Positions 41,913 to 50,026 of a stretch of 64,000 bases of DNA are shown piece by piece. The DNA comes from Nocardioides lianchengensis (GTDB taxonomy: Bacteria > Actinomycetota > Actinomycetes > Propionibacteriales > Nocardioidaceae). Each line of letters opens with the position of its first letter. Positions within the stretch are counted from its first letter, which is position 1. Below the pieces are notes generated by a model that saw only the letters and a program-made list of their open reading frames with translations, searched no databases and was not told the DNA's origin. The DNA is taken from NCBI RefSeq assembly GCF_900101465.1, contig NZ_FMZM01000008.1, positions 220,257 to 284,256 of the forward strand. The letters are read 5' to 3'. A program made the position numbers and the translations under genes.

Positions 41913-42524
41913 ATGACTCGTTGGCTGTCCCGCGCGGTCGTTGCGCTCGCCGTCCCCGTTCTCGCCGTCCCGGCCCTCACCACGCCCGCGCACGCCGCCA
42001 AGGCGCCGAAGGTCCCGGCGGTCGCGCAGGTCGCGAAGATCTACCCGCACCTCGCCGGCGGCACCGCCTCGACCTCCACCTCGTCGGTGAAGTCGATCAA
42101 GAAGTGCAAGTCCGGCAAGGCCATCAAGGGCGCCACCTCGGCGTCGGCGGCCTACTCGCCCGCCCAGTACGCGACCCCCACCGCCGCTGCGCCGCTGGTC
42201 TACGTCTCGGCGCTGAAGTTCCGCAACACCAAGGCCGCCGTGAAGTACCTGCGGAGCGCCTCGAAGGCCACCAAGTGCCCGGTGGACGTCGGCGGGACCA
42301 AGGTGAAGGTCAAGGTCAAGAAGCTGAAGGTCCGGCTCGGCGACCAGAGCTGGGGCTACACGGTGACCGCGACGATCTCCGGCCAGAAGTTCGTCAGCCA
42401 GTCGGTGGTGGCCCGCAAGGGCAAGAAGATCATCACCACCGGCGTCAGCGCCACGGACGGCGGGACGCCGTCGGCCAAGAAGGCCGTCAAGCTGGCCAAG
42501 CTGACCCTGAAGACCGCGCGCTGA
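41913..42524 (+). CDS. Secreted lysine-rich protein
   Basis: Exported protein of 203 residues, very rich in Lys, Ala, Thr and Ser. The signal peptide ends near TPAHA-AK (residue 28). The mature part has PHLAGGTASTSTSSVKSIKKC and a second cysteine in KATKCPVDVGG that could pair, then a run of KVKVKVKKLKVR. It is not a family I recognise; the basic composition suggests binding to anionic polymers. ATG 41913 follows GGAGA. Confidence 0.72.
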   Translation: MTRWLSRAVVALAVPVLAVPALTTPAHAAKAPKVPAVAQVAKIYPHLAGGTASTSTSSVKSIKKCKSGKAIKGATSASAAYSPAQYATPTAAAPLVYVSALKFRNTKAAVKYLRSASKATKCPVDVGGTKVKVKVKKLKVRLGDQSWGYTVTATISGQKFVSQSVVARKGKKIITTGVSATDGGTPSAKKAVKLAKLTLKTAR

Positions 42525-42537
42525 CCCAGCCCCTGGG

Positions 42538-42543
42538 TACCGT
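42538..42543 (+). promoter_or_regulatory. -10 element (TACCGT) of cobalamin-binding gene
   Basis: TACCGT ends 6 nt before GTG 42550, within the 25-nt gap after the secreted-protein gene. It overlaps the end of a small hairpin ACCCAG-ccc-CTGGGT (42524-42538) that may be a weak terminator. Confidence 0.4.
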
Positions 42544-42549
42544 CGCGGG

Positions 42550-43410
42550 GTGCGCATCGTCTCGCTGCTCCCCTCGACCACCGAGATCCTCTTCGCGCTC
42601 GGCGCGGGAGAGGACGTCGTCGGAGTGACCTTCGAGTGCGACACCCCCGACGAGGCGCGCGAGCGCCGGATCGTCTCCACCTCGTCGATGCCGGCGGGCC
42701 TCACGCCCGCCGGCATCGACGCGTACGTCGCCGCCGCGCTCGGACGGGGCGAGGACCTCTACCGCCTCGAGCAGGACGCGTTGCGCGATCTCGAGCCGAC
42801 GCACGTCGTCACCCAGGACCTGTGCGCGGTCTGCGCGGTCGACGTCGACACCGTCGCGGACGCGCTGCAGCACCTCGGCTCGAACGCCAGCGTGCTGACC
42901 TACGACCCGCACACGGTCGACGAGGTGCTCGCCTCCGTGATCTCCCTCGGCTCTGCGCTCGGCCGCACCGGACCGGCCGTCGCGCTGGTCGACTCCCTGC
43001 GCGCGCGGCTGGACGCCGTGGCCGCGCGGGTCGCCGACCGGCCGCGGCCTCGGGTCGTCGTACTGGAGTGGACCGACCCGCCGTACGCGCCCGGCCACTG
43101 GATCCCCGAGATGGTCGCGCTCGCCGGCGGCGACCCGGTCCTGGGTACGGCGGGCGAGAAGTCCGTCCGGACGACCTGGGACGACGTGCACGCCGCCCGG
43201 CCCGACCTCGTCGTGGTCGCGCCCTGCGGCTACGACCGGGCCGGCGCCCAGGAGCAGGCGGAGACGGTCCGCCCCCTGCTGCCCGCCGGCGTCGCCGTGC
43301 ACGCCGTGGACGCCGACGGCTGCTGGGCTCGCCCCGGGCCGCGCATCGTGGACGGGGTCGAGGAGCTGGCCGGGGTGCTCGACGAGCTGGCTGTCGGTGA
43401 CCCCGGCTAG
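42550..43410 (+). CDS. BtuF-like cobalamin/siderophore-binding protein without signal peptide
   Basis: Helical-backbone metal receptor (periplasmic-binding type III) of 286 residues. It starts directly with RIVSLLPSTTEILFALGAGEDVVGVT, the first strand of the fold; no signal peptide or lipobox is present, so it appears cytoplasmic. WTDPPYAPGHWIPEMVALAGG and DDVHAARPDLVVV are family segments. Such stand-alone forms are often annotated as cobalamin-binding; function uncertain. Confidence 0.82.
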   Translation: MRIVSLLPSTTEILFALGAGEDVVGVTFECDTPDEARERRIVSTSSMPAGLTPAGIDAYVAAALGRGEDLYRLEQDALRDLEPTHVVTQDLCAVCAVDVDTVADALQHLGSNASVLTYDPHTVDEVLASVISLGSALGRTGPAVALVDSLRARLDAVAARVADRPRPRVVVLEWTDPPYAPGHWIPEMVALAGGDPVLGTAGEKSVRTTWDDVHAARPDLVVVAPCGYDRAGAQEQAETVRPLLPAGVAVHAVDADGCWARPGPRIVDGVEELAGVLDELAVGDPG

Positions 43411-43420
43411 AACGGTGGCC

Positions 43421-43849
43421 ATGTCCATCGCCGACGAGACCGAGCAGTTCCTGCGGGCCCTGTCCGAGCCCGACGCCGACCCGCGACCACGCGAGTGCCT
43501 GGTCTGCTACGTCGCGCGCCGACTGCGCGTGCGCGCGTGCGACCACCGGCGGCTGTGGACGCTGCGCTTCCGCGACCTGCGCTCCCCGCGGGCGACGTCG
43601 CTGGAGCACCGGCTGTGGACCCAGGGGGTCCGCTGCGACTGCGACCTGTTCCACCGCAACGGCTTCCGCGTGACCAGCGGACCACTCGTGCGCGACCTGC
43701 TCGGCACCCGCCCGGCCGGGCACGACGAGCAGCCGGCCTGCGACGGGGTGCACCGCACCTCCACCCGGCCGTGCGCGCTGTGGGAGAAGCGGCCGCGGTG
43801 GGACCCGTGGCCGCCGCCCGAGGAGGACGACACCGCGCCGCCGTTCTGA
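43421..43849 (+). CDS. Cysteine-rich small protein (DUF2695-like)
   Basis: Protein of 142 residues. Metal-site-like cysteines occur in ECLVCYVARRL, ACDHRRL and VRCDCDLF, then CDGVH and PCALWEK. The CDH and CDC spacing recalls DUF2695, but the assignment is tentative. ATG 43421 is preferred to the frame start at 43397 because the latter overlaps the upstream gene. No function known. Confidence 0.6.
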   Translation: MSIADETEQFLRALSEPDADPRPRECLVCYVARRLRVRACDHRRLWTLRFRDLRSPRATSLEHRLWTQGVRCDCDLFHRNGFRVTSGPLVRDLLGTRPAGHDEQPACDGVHRTSTRPCALWEKRPRWDPWPPPEEDDTAPPF

Positions 43850-43855
43850 GGCGGC

Positions 43856-45877
43856 TCAGTCGCCGACCCAGAACCCCCGGCCGCCGAACCAGTCGCCGTA
43901 CCCCGAGCCGCCCCCGCCGAGGCCCGGCCCGCGCGACCCGAGGTAGGAGCCGACCACGGCGGCGCCCAGGTCGTCGAGCTCGGGCGCGACCACCCGGCCC
44001 TCGACCCGCTGGGCCATCGAGTCGACGAAGCGGGCCAGCCCCGGGTCCTCGCCGAGCCGGAAGAACGTCGTCTGCGCGCCGAGACGGCGCGAGTTGTCGA
44101 GCTCGCGGACGGCGTGGGCGACGGTGACCGGGTGCGGCGGGTAGCTGAAGAACACCTCGCCGCTGGCCTCCAGGTGGGAGGTCGGCTCACCGTCGGTGAC
44201 GATCAGGAGCACCGGCTGCGCGTTCGGGTGCTTGCGGAAGTGCCGGTTGGCGAGCAGCAGCCCGTGGTGGAGGTTGGTGCCCTTCTCCCACATGGCGTCG
44301 AGCGCGGTCAGCTGCTCGATGTCCATCACCTCCGCGTGCCGGCCGAAGCCGATCAGCTGCAGCGCGTCGCCGCGGAAACGGGACTTGATCAGCGTGTGCA
44401 GGGCCAGCGCGGTGCGCTTCATCGGCACCCAGCGCCCGTCCATGGCCATCGAGAACGACGTGTCGACCAGCAGCGCGACACAGGCCTGGGTGCGGGCCTC
44501 GGTCTCCTGCACCTCGACGTCGCCGATCTCCATCAGCGGGCCACCCGGGGAACCGGTCCGGCGCAGCGTGCCGTTGAGGACGGTGCGCGGGATGTCCCAC
44601 GGCTCGGTGTCGCCGAACGCCCACTCGCGGGTCGAGCCGGACAGCTCGCCGGCCGCGCCGGCCCGGCGCAGGTCGCGCTGGCCCTGGCGGCCCGACATCT
44701 TGTCGGCGACGTCCTTGAGCAGCGCCTTGCCGAGCTGACGCATCGCCTTCGGGGTGAGCTGGAGCTGGCCGGTCGAGTCGCGGCGCATCGTGCCCTGCTC
44801 GCGCAGCGCCTTCTCCAGCTGCTGCAGGGTCTTGGCGTCCACGGCCGCGGACTCGCCGAGCTGCTGGGCCAGCTTGTCGAGGTCGAGGTCGTCCATCCGC
44901 GCTCCGCCGTACGACTGCGAGAGCTGCTCGGCGAGCTGGTCGAGGTCGGCCAGGTCCTGGAAGACACCGGTGCCGTCGCCGAGGCCCAGTCCCTCGTCAC
45001 CGCCCAGCTGCTCCGAGCCGCCCCAGTCCTCGCCGGGGCGCAGCGACTGCAGGTTGCCGTCGAGCCGGGACAGCGCGTCCATCAGCTGCGGGGAGCCGAA
45101 GGCCTGCGCCGAGAGCTCCATCAGCTCCTGGCGCTGCTCGGGCGACATGGAGTTGAGCATCCGCTGCGCGGCTGCGGCCCGCTGGGCCATCGCGTCGAGG
45201 AGCTCGTCGAGGTTCTGCGGGTTCTCGGGGAAGAAGTCCCCGTGCTTCGCCATGAACTCTTCGAAGTCCTCCTGCGAGTCCTCGCCGAGCTGCCGCTTCT
45301 CCAACAGCTGGTTGAGGTCGCCGAGCATCTCGTTGATCGCCGCCCGATCGTCGTCGGTGGCGTTCTCCAGGGCGTCCTTCATGCCGGCGAAGCGCTGGTC
45401 GAGCAGCTCGCGGCCGAGCAGGTCCTTGATCCTCTCGTAGTCCTCGCGCGCCTGCGGGCTCTGCCAGTCGTACGACGCCAGCTCGCTCACCGCCGCCGCG
45501 GGGCTGGGCGGCAGGTTCTCCAGCTGCATCTCCCGGAACGCCCGGTCGGCGTCGTCCATCATCGCGTCGCGGGCCAGCTGCTTGCGCTCCTCCAGCACGG
45601 CGCGGTCCAGCAGCTCCTTGACCTCCTGCAGGGTGCCGTCGAGGTTGTGCCGTTGCAGCAGCTCGCGCCGCTTCTCGGCCACCCGGCGGGCGAGCTCGTC
45701 GAGGCCGGCCTGGTCGCGCCCGCCCCGGCGCAGGAACTCCCGCATCGCCCGCTCCGGGCTGTAGCCCGCCATCACGTCCTCGCCGATGGCGTCCAGCGCC
45801 TCCGCGATGTCGACCGGCGGCGCGAGCGGGTCGCCGCCCTCGTACCGCTTGAACCGGGACTGCCGGGTCCTGCTCAT
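43856..45877 (-). CDS. VWA-domain protein, partner of AAA+ ATPase
   Basis: Protein of 673 residues. The first 400 are mostly charged helices (coiled-coil-like, Glu/Asp/Leu/Gln-rich). The von Willebrand A domain starts near 465 with the MIDAS motif DTSFSMAMDG, a Thr in KGTNLHHGLL, and TDGEPT near 565. A Gly-rich tail ends the protein. VWA proteins co-encoded with a MoxR/Mg-chelatase-type ATPase act as metal-dependent adaptors in remodelling complexes. The start overlaps the OsmC stop by 4 bp (ATGA). Confidence 0.86.
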   Translation of the reverse strand: MSRTRQSRFKRYEGGDPLAPPVDIAEALDAIGEDVMAGYSPERAMREFLRRGGRDQAGLDELARRVAEKRRELLQRHNLDGTLQEVKELLDRAVLEERKQLARDAMMDDADRAFREMQLENLPPSPAAAVSELASYDWQSPQAREDYERIKDLLGRELLDQRFAGMKDALENATDDDRAAINEMLGDLNQLLEKRQLGEDSQEDFEEFMAKHGDFFPENPQNLDELLDAMAQRAAAAQRMLNSMSPEQRQELMELSAQAFGSPQLMDALSRLDGNLQSLRPGEDWGGSEQLGGDEGLGLGDGTGVFQDLADLDQLAEQLSQSYGGARMDDLDLDKLAQQLGESAAVDAKTLQQLEKALREQGTMRRDSTGQLQLTPKAMRQLGKALLKDVADKMSGRQGQRDLRRAGAAGELSGSTREWAFGDTEPWDIPRTVLNGTLRRTGSPGGPLMEIGDVEVQETEARTQACVALLVDTSFSMAMDGRWVPMKRTALALHTLIKSRFRGDALQLIGFGRHAEVMDIEQLTALDAMWEKGTNLHHGLLLANRHFRKHPNAQPVLLIVTDGEPTSHLEASGEVFFSYPPHPVTVAHAVRELDNSRRLGAQTTFFRLGEDPGLARFVDSMAQRVEGRVVAPELDDLGAAVVGSYLGSRGPGLGGGGSGYGDWFGGRGFWVGD

Positions 45878-46272
45878 GCCTCGCTCCTCTCACGCGTGAC
45901 GGCGACCGACCCGCGCACCACGCGCGGGATCTCGGCCACCTCGTCGACCTGGGCGAGCAGCCCGTCGACGACCTGCTGCGGGGCGTCGCTGTCCACGTCG
46001 ACGTCGTAGGCGATGGTCGTGGACGACCAGGTCGTGCTGTCGAAGCCGCCGACGGCGTCCACCCGGACCCCGGCCAGGGCGATCCCCGGCTCCTGGGCCT
46101 CCCGGTAGACGTCGTTGAGCACGCAGCACGCCACCGCGGTCAGCAGCAGGTGCGCCCCGGTGCCGCCGCCGTCGACCGAGATGCCGTCCTCGGTCCAGGC
46201 GTGCGGGACGACGAACGCCGGCGCCAGCCCGTCGCGCCGCGAACCGGACGCGACGCGCACCCGGACCTGCAC
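45874..46272 (-). CDS. OsmC-family protein
   Basis: Small alpha/beta protein of 132 residues. SVDGGGTGAHLLLTAVACCVLNDVY carries the conserved helix with a cysteine pair and matches the OsmC/Ohr-like peroxidase fold, though the first catalytic cysteine position is not obvious. It lies 1 bp after the AAA+ gene and overlaps the VWA start, so it is embedded in that operon. GTG 46272 is the only start fitting this spacing. Peroxidase activity unproven. Confidence 0.75.
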   Translation of the reverse strand: MQVRVRVASGSRRDGLAPAFVVPHAWTEDGISVDGGGTGAHLLLTAVACCVLNDVYREAQEPGIALAGVRVDAVGGFDSTTWSSTTIAYDVDVDSDAPQQVVDGLLAQVDEVAEIPRVVRGSVAVTRERSEA

Positions 46273-46273
46273 G

Positions 46274-47662
46274 TCAGCCGTAGACGGTCTCGGCACCGTC
46301 GGAGTCCTTGCCGATCTTGCGGGCGAGATAGAGCCCCTCGAGGGCCAGCTCGATCGCGCCGGCCCGCTGGCCGTCGTTGGTGGCGCCCAGCCGGTCGCAG
46401 ACCTCGTCGTACAGCTCGGACTCGCCGAGGACCGGCAGCCCGGTGAGGAAGTCGCGCGCCGTGACCCGCTCCCCCGTCGAGACCATCTCGCCGGCCTCCA
46501 GACGGTCGACCAGCAGTCCGAAGTCGATGCCGCGGAAGTGCTGGCGCACCGTCTCGGCGGTCGCGGTGCGGAGCAGGTGGGTGAGGATCTCGGCCTCGCG
46601 GCCCTCCTCGCCGGACTCGAACTCGATCTTGCCGCCGAGGACGTCGACCGCGGTCTCCAGGTCGACGACCCGGGCGACCGCCTCGTCCTCGCCCTGGGCC
46701 GTGGCCCGGTGGATGGCCGCGGCGGCGATGGTCTCGGCACCCGCGATCGCGAACCGGGCCGAGACGCCGCTGCGCTGGTCGACCGAGCTGGACTCGCGCA
46801 GGTTGCGGGTGAACCGGGCCAGGATCTCGACCAGGTAGTCGGGCACCTCCGCGACCAGGTCGGCCTCCTGCCGGATCACCGCGACCTCGTCCTCGAGCTC
46901 CAGCGGGTAGTGGGTGCGGATCTCGGCGCCGAAGCGGTCCTTCAGCGGGGTGATGATCCGGCCGCGGTTGGTGTAGTCCTCGGGGTTCGCGCTGGCGACG
47001 ACGAGCACGTCGAGCGGCAGGCGTACGACGTACCCGCGGATCTGGATGTCGCGCTCCTCCATCACGTTGAGCATCGCGACCTGGATCCGCTCGGCCAGGT
47101 CGGGCAGCTCGTTGATCGCGACGATGCCGCGGTGGCTGCGCGGGATCAGGCCGTAGTGGATGGTCTCGGGATCGCCCAGCGAGCGGCCCTCGGCCACCTT
47201 CATCGGGTCGACGTCACCGATCAGGTCGGCCACCGACGTGTCGGGGGTGGCCAGCTTCTCGGCGTACCGGTCGTCGCGGTGGCGCCACTCGACGCCCAGC
47301 GCGTCGCCGAGCTCCAGCGCGCGACGGCGCGAGGCGTGGGTGATCGGCTCATAGGGGTGCTCGCCGAGCTCGGAGCCGGCGATCACCGGGGTCCACTCGT
47401 CGAGCAGGCCGATCATGGTGCGCAGCAGTCGGGTCTTGCCCTGGCCGCGCTCGCCCAGCAGGACGACGTCGTGGCCGGCGATCAGCGCCCGCTCGAGCTG
47501 CGGGATCACCGTGCCGCCGAGGCCGTGCAGCCCCGGCCACGGGTCGACGCCCTCGCGGAGCATGCCGAGCAGGTTGTCGCGGATCTCGGTGCGCAGCGGC
47601 TTCTGGACGTGTCCCGAGGCCCGGAGTTCGCCGACGGTGCTGATGCTGGGAGCGGAGGTCAC
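46274..47662 (-). CDS. MoxR/magnesium-chelatase-I-like AAA+ ATPase
   Basis: AAA+ ATPase of 462 residues. Walker A GERGQGKT (70-77), a Walker B variant GIVAINELPD (179-188) with Asn-Glu instead of Asp-Glu, sensor-like VVASANPEDYTNRGRI and RFGAEIRTHYP are visible. With the VWA protein two genes away it forms the classical ATPase/VWA pair; no tetrapyrrole genes are nearby, so Mg chelation is unlikely. GTG 47662 has TACGTT (47674-47669, minus) 6 nt upstream. Confidence 0.9.
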   Translation of the reverse strand: MTSAPSISTVGELRASGHVQKPLRTEIRDNLLGMLREGVDPWPGLHGLGGTVIPQLERALIAGHDVVLLGERGQGKTRLLRTMIGLLDEWTPVIAGSELGEHPYEPITHASRRRALELGDALGVEWRHRDDRYAEKLATPDTSVADLIGDVDPMKVAEGRSLGDPETIHYGLIPRSHRGIVAINELPDLAERIQVAMLNVMEERDIQIRGYVVRLPLDVLVVASANPEDYTNRGRIITPLKDRFGAEIRTHYPLELEDEVAVIRQEADLVAEVPDYLVEILARFTRNLRESSSVDQRSGVSARFAIAGAETIAAAAIHRATAQGEDEAVARVVDLETAVDVLGGKIEFESGEEGREAEILTHLLRTATAETVRQHFRGIDFGLLVDRLEAGEMVSTGERVTARDFLTGLPVLGESELYDEVCDRLGATNDGQRAGAIELALEGLYLARKIGKDSDGAETVYG

Positions 47663-47683
47663 GCTTCCAACGTACTCAGCACC

Positions 47684-48592
47684 TCAATCGGCGTCATGGG
47701 GTACGACGGCGACGGCACCGTCGGCCCGCTCCACCACGGTCGGCGCGACCGGCACCCGCACCAGCTGGCGCAGCCGCCCGGTCTGCCGCAGGCCGACGAC
47801 GGTGAGGTCCCGGCCCTGCGACGCGGCGACCAGAGCCTCGTCGACCAGACCGCGCCAGAGGGCCCGCTCGACGGGCACCTCCGGGTACTCCTCCTGGAGC
47901 CCCGCGACCGACTCCGCGACGAGCAGCTCCAGGTCGGCGTACGCCGACGAGCCCGGATCGACCCGGTGGGCCGGCAGGGTGGCGACCTGCGCGTCCCAGA
48001 AGCAGTGCACGACGGTCAGCGGCAGCCCGCGCAGGGCGGCCTCGTGGAAGGCCAGCTCGAGCGCCGGCCGGGAGGTGGCGGTGCCGTCGACGCCGACCAG
48101 CACGCCGCCGGTGGCGCGCTCGGCGCCCGGTCGCACGACGACGACCGGGCAGTGCGCCAGGCGGGAGACCGCCACGCTCACCGAGCCGAGCAGCAGGCTG
48201 CGTACCGGGCCCCGGCCGCGGGACCCGACCACCACCATCGCCGCCGACCGGGACAGCTCCTCGAGCGCGTCGCGCGGGTCGGCCTCCACGACCAGGCGGT
48301 GGACCTCCAGGTCGAGGGCGGGCCGCTCGGCGAGCAGCCCCGCGCGGACCGTGGCCAGCATCCCGACCGCCTCGTCGCGGATCGCCGCGGCGAGCGTCCG
48401 GTGGTCGATGCCGGCCTGGTCCAGCCAGCTGCTGCCGTTCAGGGTCCAGGCGTGCACGAGGGTCAGCGGCCGACGGGTCAGACCGGCCTCGGTGGCCGCC
48501 CAGCGCACCGCGCGCGTGGATCCCTCGGAGCCGTCGACCCCGACGACGACCGTGCCTGCGGGGACGGCGGGGGTGCTGCTCATGGTCTCCAT
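47684..48592 (-). CDS. Universal stress protein, tandem domains
   Basis: Protein of 302 residues with two USP domains (1-150, 158-302). Domain 1 has VVVGVDGSEGSTRAVRWA and the ATP-binding VVVGSRGRGPVRSLLLGSVS loop (G-2x-G-9x-G-S). Domain 2 is degenerate: VLVGVDGTATSRPALE is kept but the final loop is VVGLRQTGRL. ATG 48592 is preferred to ATG 48583 because CAGGCT lies 6 nt upstream. A DosR-like palindrome is located at 48650-48663, inside the end of the upstream USP gene. Confidence 0.88.
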   Translation of the reverse strand: METMSSTPAVPAGTVVVGVDGSEGSTRAVRWAATEAGLTRRPLTLVHAWTLNGSSWLDQAGIDHRTLAAAIRDEAVGMLATVRAGLLAERPALDLEVHRLVVEADPRDALEELSRSAAMVVVGSRGRGPVRSLLLGSVSVAVSRLAHCPVVVVRPGAERATGGVLVGVDGTATSRPALELAFHEAALRGLPLTVVHCFWDAQVATLPAHRVDPGSSAYADLELLVAESVAGLQEEYPEVPVERALWRGLVDEALVAASQGRDLTVVGLRQTGRLRQLVRVPVAPTVVERADGAVAVVPHDAD

Positions 48593-48598
48593 GCCGCC

Positions 48599-48604
48599 AG
48601 CCTG
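48599..48604 (-). promoter_or_regulatory. -10 element (CAGGCT) of tandem USP gene
   Basis: CAGGCT on the minus strand, 6 nt before ATG 48592, in the 32-nt gap between the two USP genes. Confidence 0.35.
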
Positions 48605-48624
48605 CCGGGCCCCGCGCGCCGGGG

Positions 48625-49008
48625 TCAGTGGCTGACGACCGCGACCGAGGGGACCTTGGTCCCGGCCCGGAACACCTCGGCCGCGGTCGCGGCCAGGGCG
48701 TCGATCGCCGTCTTCCGGTCGACCAGCCGCAGCACCTCGCGGATGCGCAGGGTCGGGGCGACCCGGCGCGCCTCGTGACGGGCCGCGGCCAGCAGCTCCT
48801 GGCCGGCGTCGGCCAGAGACCCGACGACCTCGAGCAGCACCCACGGATCCGTGCCGAAGCGCTCCTCGACGGCGAGCGCGTGCACGAGGGTGAGGTCGCG
48901 ACCCGCCCGTGCCGCCCGCTCGGCCGCCCAGCTCAGGGTCGACCAGGAGGCCTCGTCGTCCTCGAGCTCCACCACGACCGTGCCCGCGGGCACCTCCACG
49001 ATCCGCAT
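48625..49008 (-). CDS. Universal stress protein, single divergent domain
   Basis: Protein of 127 residues with the USP fold (VVVELEDDEASWSTLSWAAE, LTLVHALAVEE) but no recognisable ATP-binding Gly loop, so probably a non-ATP USP type. ATG 49008 has CACCGT (49020-49015, minus) 6 nt upstream and two DosR-like boxes centred about 43 and 64 bp before the start. Confidence 0.75.
   Translation of the reverse strand: MRIVEVPAGTVVVELEDDEASWSTLSWAAERAARAGRDLTLVHALAVEERFGTDPWVLLEVVGSLADAGQELLAAARHEARRVAPTLRIREVLRLVDRKTAIDALAATAAEVFRAGTKVPSVAVVSH
48650..48663. promoter_or_regulatory. DosR-like palindrome inside coding sequence
   Basis: GGGACCTTGGTCCC, identical to the copy at 49066-49079, lies in codons for GTKVP near the end of the single-domain USP and centres about 64 bp upstream of the tandem USP start. 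Confidence 0.45.
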
Positions 49009-49014
49009 GACTCG

Positions 49015-49020
49015 ACGGTG
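49015..49020 (-). promoter_or_regulatory. -10 element (CACCGT) of single-domain USP gene
   Basis: CACCGT on the minus strand ends 6 nt before ATG 49008. A small dyad TGAGA-gccg-TCTCA (49026-49039) lies just upstream. Confidence 0.35.
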
Positions 49021-49043
49021 CGGTGTGAGAGCCGTCTCATCGA

Positions 49044-49058
49044 GGGACGTCGGGTCCC
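49044..49058. promoter_or_regulatory. DosR-like box, proximal
   Basis: GGGAC-gtcgg-GTCCC, a dyad with a 5-nt spacer (consensus spacer is 4), centred about 43 bp upstream of the USP start. Confidence 0.5.
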
Positions 49059-49065
49059 AGCGGCC

Positions 49066-49079
49066 GGGACCTTGGTCCC
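49066..49079. promoter_or_regulatory. DosR-like box, distal
   Basis: GGGACCTTGGTCCC fits the core GGGACT-WWA-GTCCC of the mycobacterial DosR/DevR box with the 4-nt central spacing. It also overlaps the -35 region of the divergent YchJ gene. Confidence 0.6.
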
Positions 49080-49086
49080 GAGCGGG

Positions 49087-49092
49087 TAGCGT
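49087..49092 (+). promoter_or_regulatory. -10 element (TAGCGT) of ychJ-like gene
   Basis: TAGCGT ends 6 nt before GTG 49099. Confidence 0.4.
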
Positions 49093-49098
49093 CGCGGC

Positions 49099-49470
49099 GT
49101 GCAGCTCCAGCGCCCCTGCCCGTGCGACTCCGGCCCGTCGTACGACGCCTGTTGCGGGCGGCTGCACCGCGGCGCGGCCCAGGCCGCCACGGCCGAGGAG
49201 CTGATGCGCTCGCGCTACTCGGCGTACGCCGTCGACGACCTCGACCACGTGTTCCGCACCTGGCACCCGCGGACCCGGCCGCCGGAGCTCGAGCCCGACC
49301 CGACGCTGACCTGGACCGGGCTGGAGATCCTCGGCTCGGGTGAGGACTGGGTCGAGTTCGTGGCGTCGTACGACCGGGGCGGGGTGGCCGGCCAGCGGCA
49401 CGAGCGGTCGCTCTTCGAGCGGCGCGGCGGCCGCTGGGTCTACGTCGGCGAGGACCTCACCACCGGCTGA
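49099..49470 (+). CDS. YchJ/UPF0225 SEC-C-motif protein
   Basis: Protein of 123 residues. The N-terminal RPCPCDSGPSYDACCG (C7, C9, C18, C19) is the SEC-C zinc motif; the rest has the NTF2-like YchJ fold with RSRYSAYAVDDLDHVFRTWHP and a C-terminal RRGGRWVYVGED. Function unknown. GTG 49099. Its end overlaps the convergent kinase-like gene by 14 bp. Confidence 0.88.
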   Translation: MQLQRPCPCDSGPSYDACCGRLHRGAAQAATAEELMRSRYSAYAVDDLDHVFRTWHPRTRPPELEPDPTLTWTGLEILGSGEDWVEFVASYDRGGVAGQRHERSLFERRGGRWVYVGEDLTTG

Positions 49471-50017
49471 GCAGCCGGTCCACGGCCCAGCGGGCGGGGC
49501 GCCAGGCCGGCTCGACGTCGAGCACGACGGGCGCGCCGCGCGCGTCCAGCAGGACGTTGCCGACGAGGTTCGCGTCCACCAGCTGCGCGTCCGGCTCGTC
49601 GACCGGGGGCAGGGCCTCGGGCCGGGTCGACACCGCGACCGCCAGCTCCGCGTGCAGCAGGTGGGCGGTCGCGACGACGACGTCGAGGTCGGTGCAGACC
49701 GTCGTCCCCGGCTCGTAGCGGCTGGCCGCCCAGCCGTCGACCACCCAGGACCCGTCGCGCGCGGGCACCGGCATCGCCAGCCGCAGGTCGCGGGGGTCCC
49801 GGCCGGGTCGCTCGTCGAGGCGTACGGCGAGGCGGGCGACCAGGGGGTTCAGCCAGGCCAGGACGCCGGCGTCCCGGTCGGGGCTGAGCACCAGGTCGCC
49901 GGCCACGACCTGGCCGCCGCGCGCACCGACGAGCGGAACGACGGCGTCCGGCACCACGAAGAGGTCGAGCACCCGGTCCGGCGGCCCGGCGGCGGGAGAC
50001 CTGCTGGAGCCGAGCAC
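49457..50017 (-). CDS. TIGR02569-like (phosphotransferase-related) protein, short
   Basis: Protein of 186 residues resembling the actinobacterial TIGR02569 family: LAMPVPARDGSWVVDGWAASRYEPG and the late NLVGNVLLDARGAPVVLDVEPAWRPARWA. The HGD catalytic motif expected before GNVL is DANLV here, so kinase activity is doubtful. It is shorter than typical members. GTG 50017 has TAACCT (50029-50024, minus) 6 nt upstream, overlapping the stop of the preceding USP gene. Confidence 0.68.
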   Translation of the reverse strand: MLGSSRSPAAGPPDRVLDLFVVPDAVVPLVGARGGQVVAGDLVLSPDRDAGVLAWLNPLVARLAVRLDERPGRDPRDLRLAMPVPARDGSWVVDGWAASRYEPGTTVCTDLDVVVATAHLLHAELAVAVSTRPEALPPVDEPDAQLVDANLVGNVLLDARGAPVVLDVEPAWRPARWAVDRLLSRW

Positions 50018-50026
50018 CGAGCCAGG

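Noticed and set aside
42550..43410. BtuF-like gene as a periplasmic transporter component
   Set aside because: It has no signal peptide or lipobox and no permease or ATPase gene nearby.
44114..46009. 631-codon plus-strand frame
   Set aside because: Shadow of the VWA gene, whose MIDAS motif is intact.
46274..47662. AAA+ gene as true magnesium chelatase subunit I
   Set aside because: No chlorophyll or cobalamin-insertion genes adjoin it, and the VWA partner has the generic MoxR-type arrangement.
46115..48778. 887-codon plus-strand frame
   Set aside because: Antisense to OsmC, AAA+ and USP genes; shadow composition.
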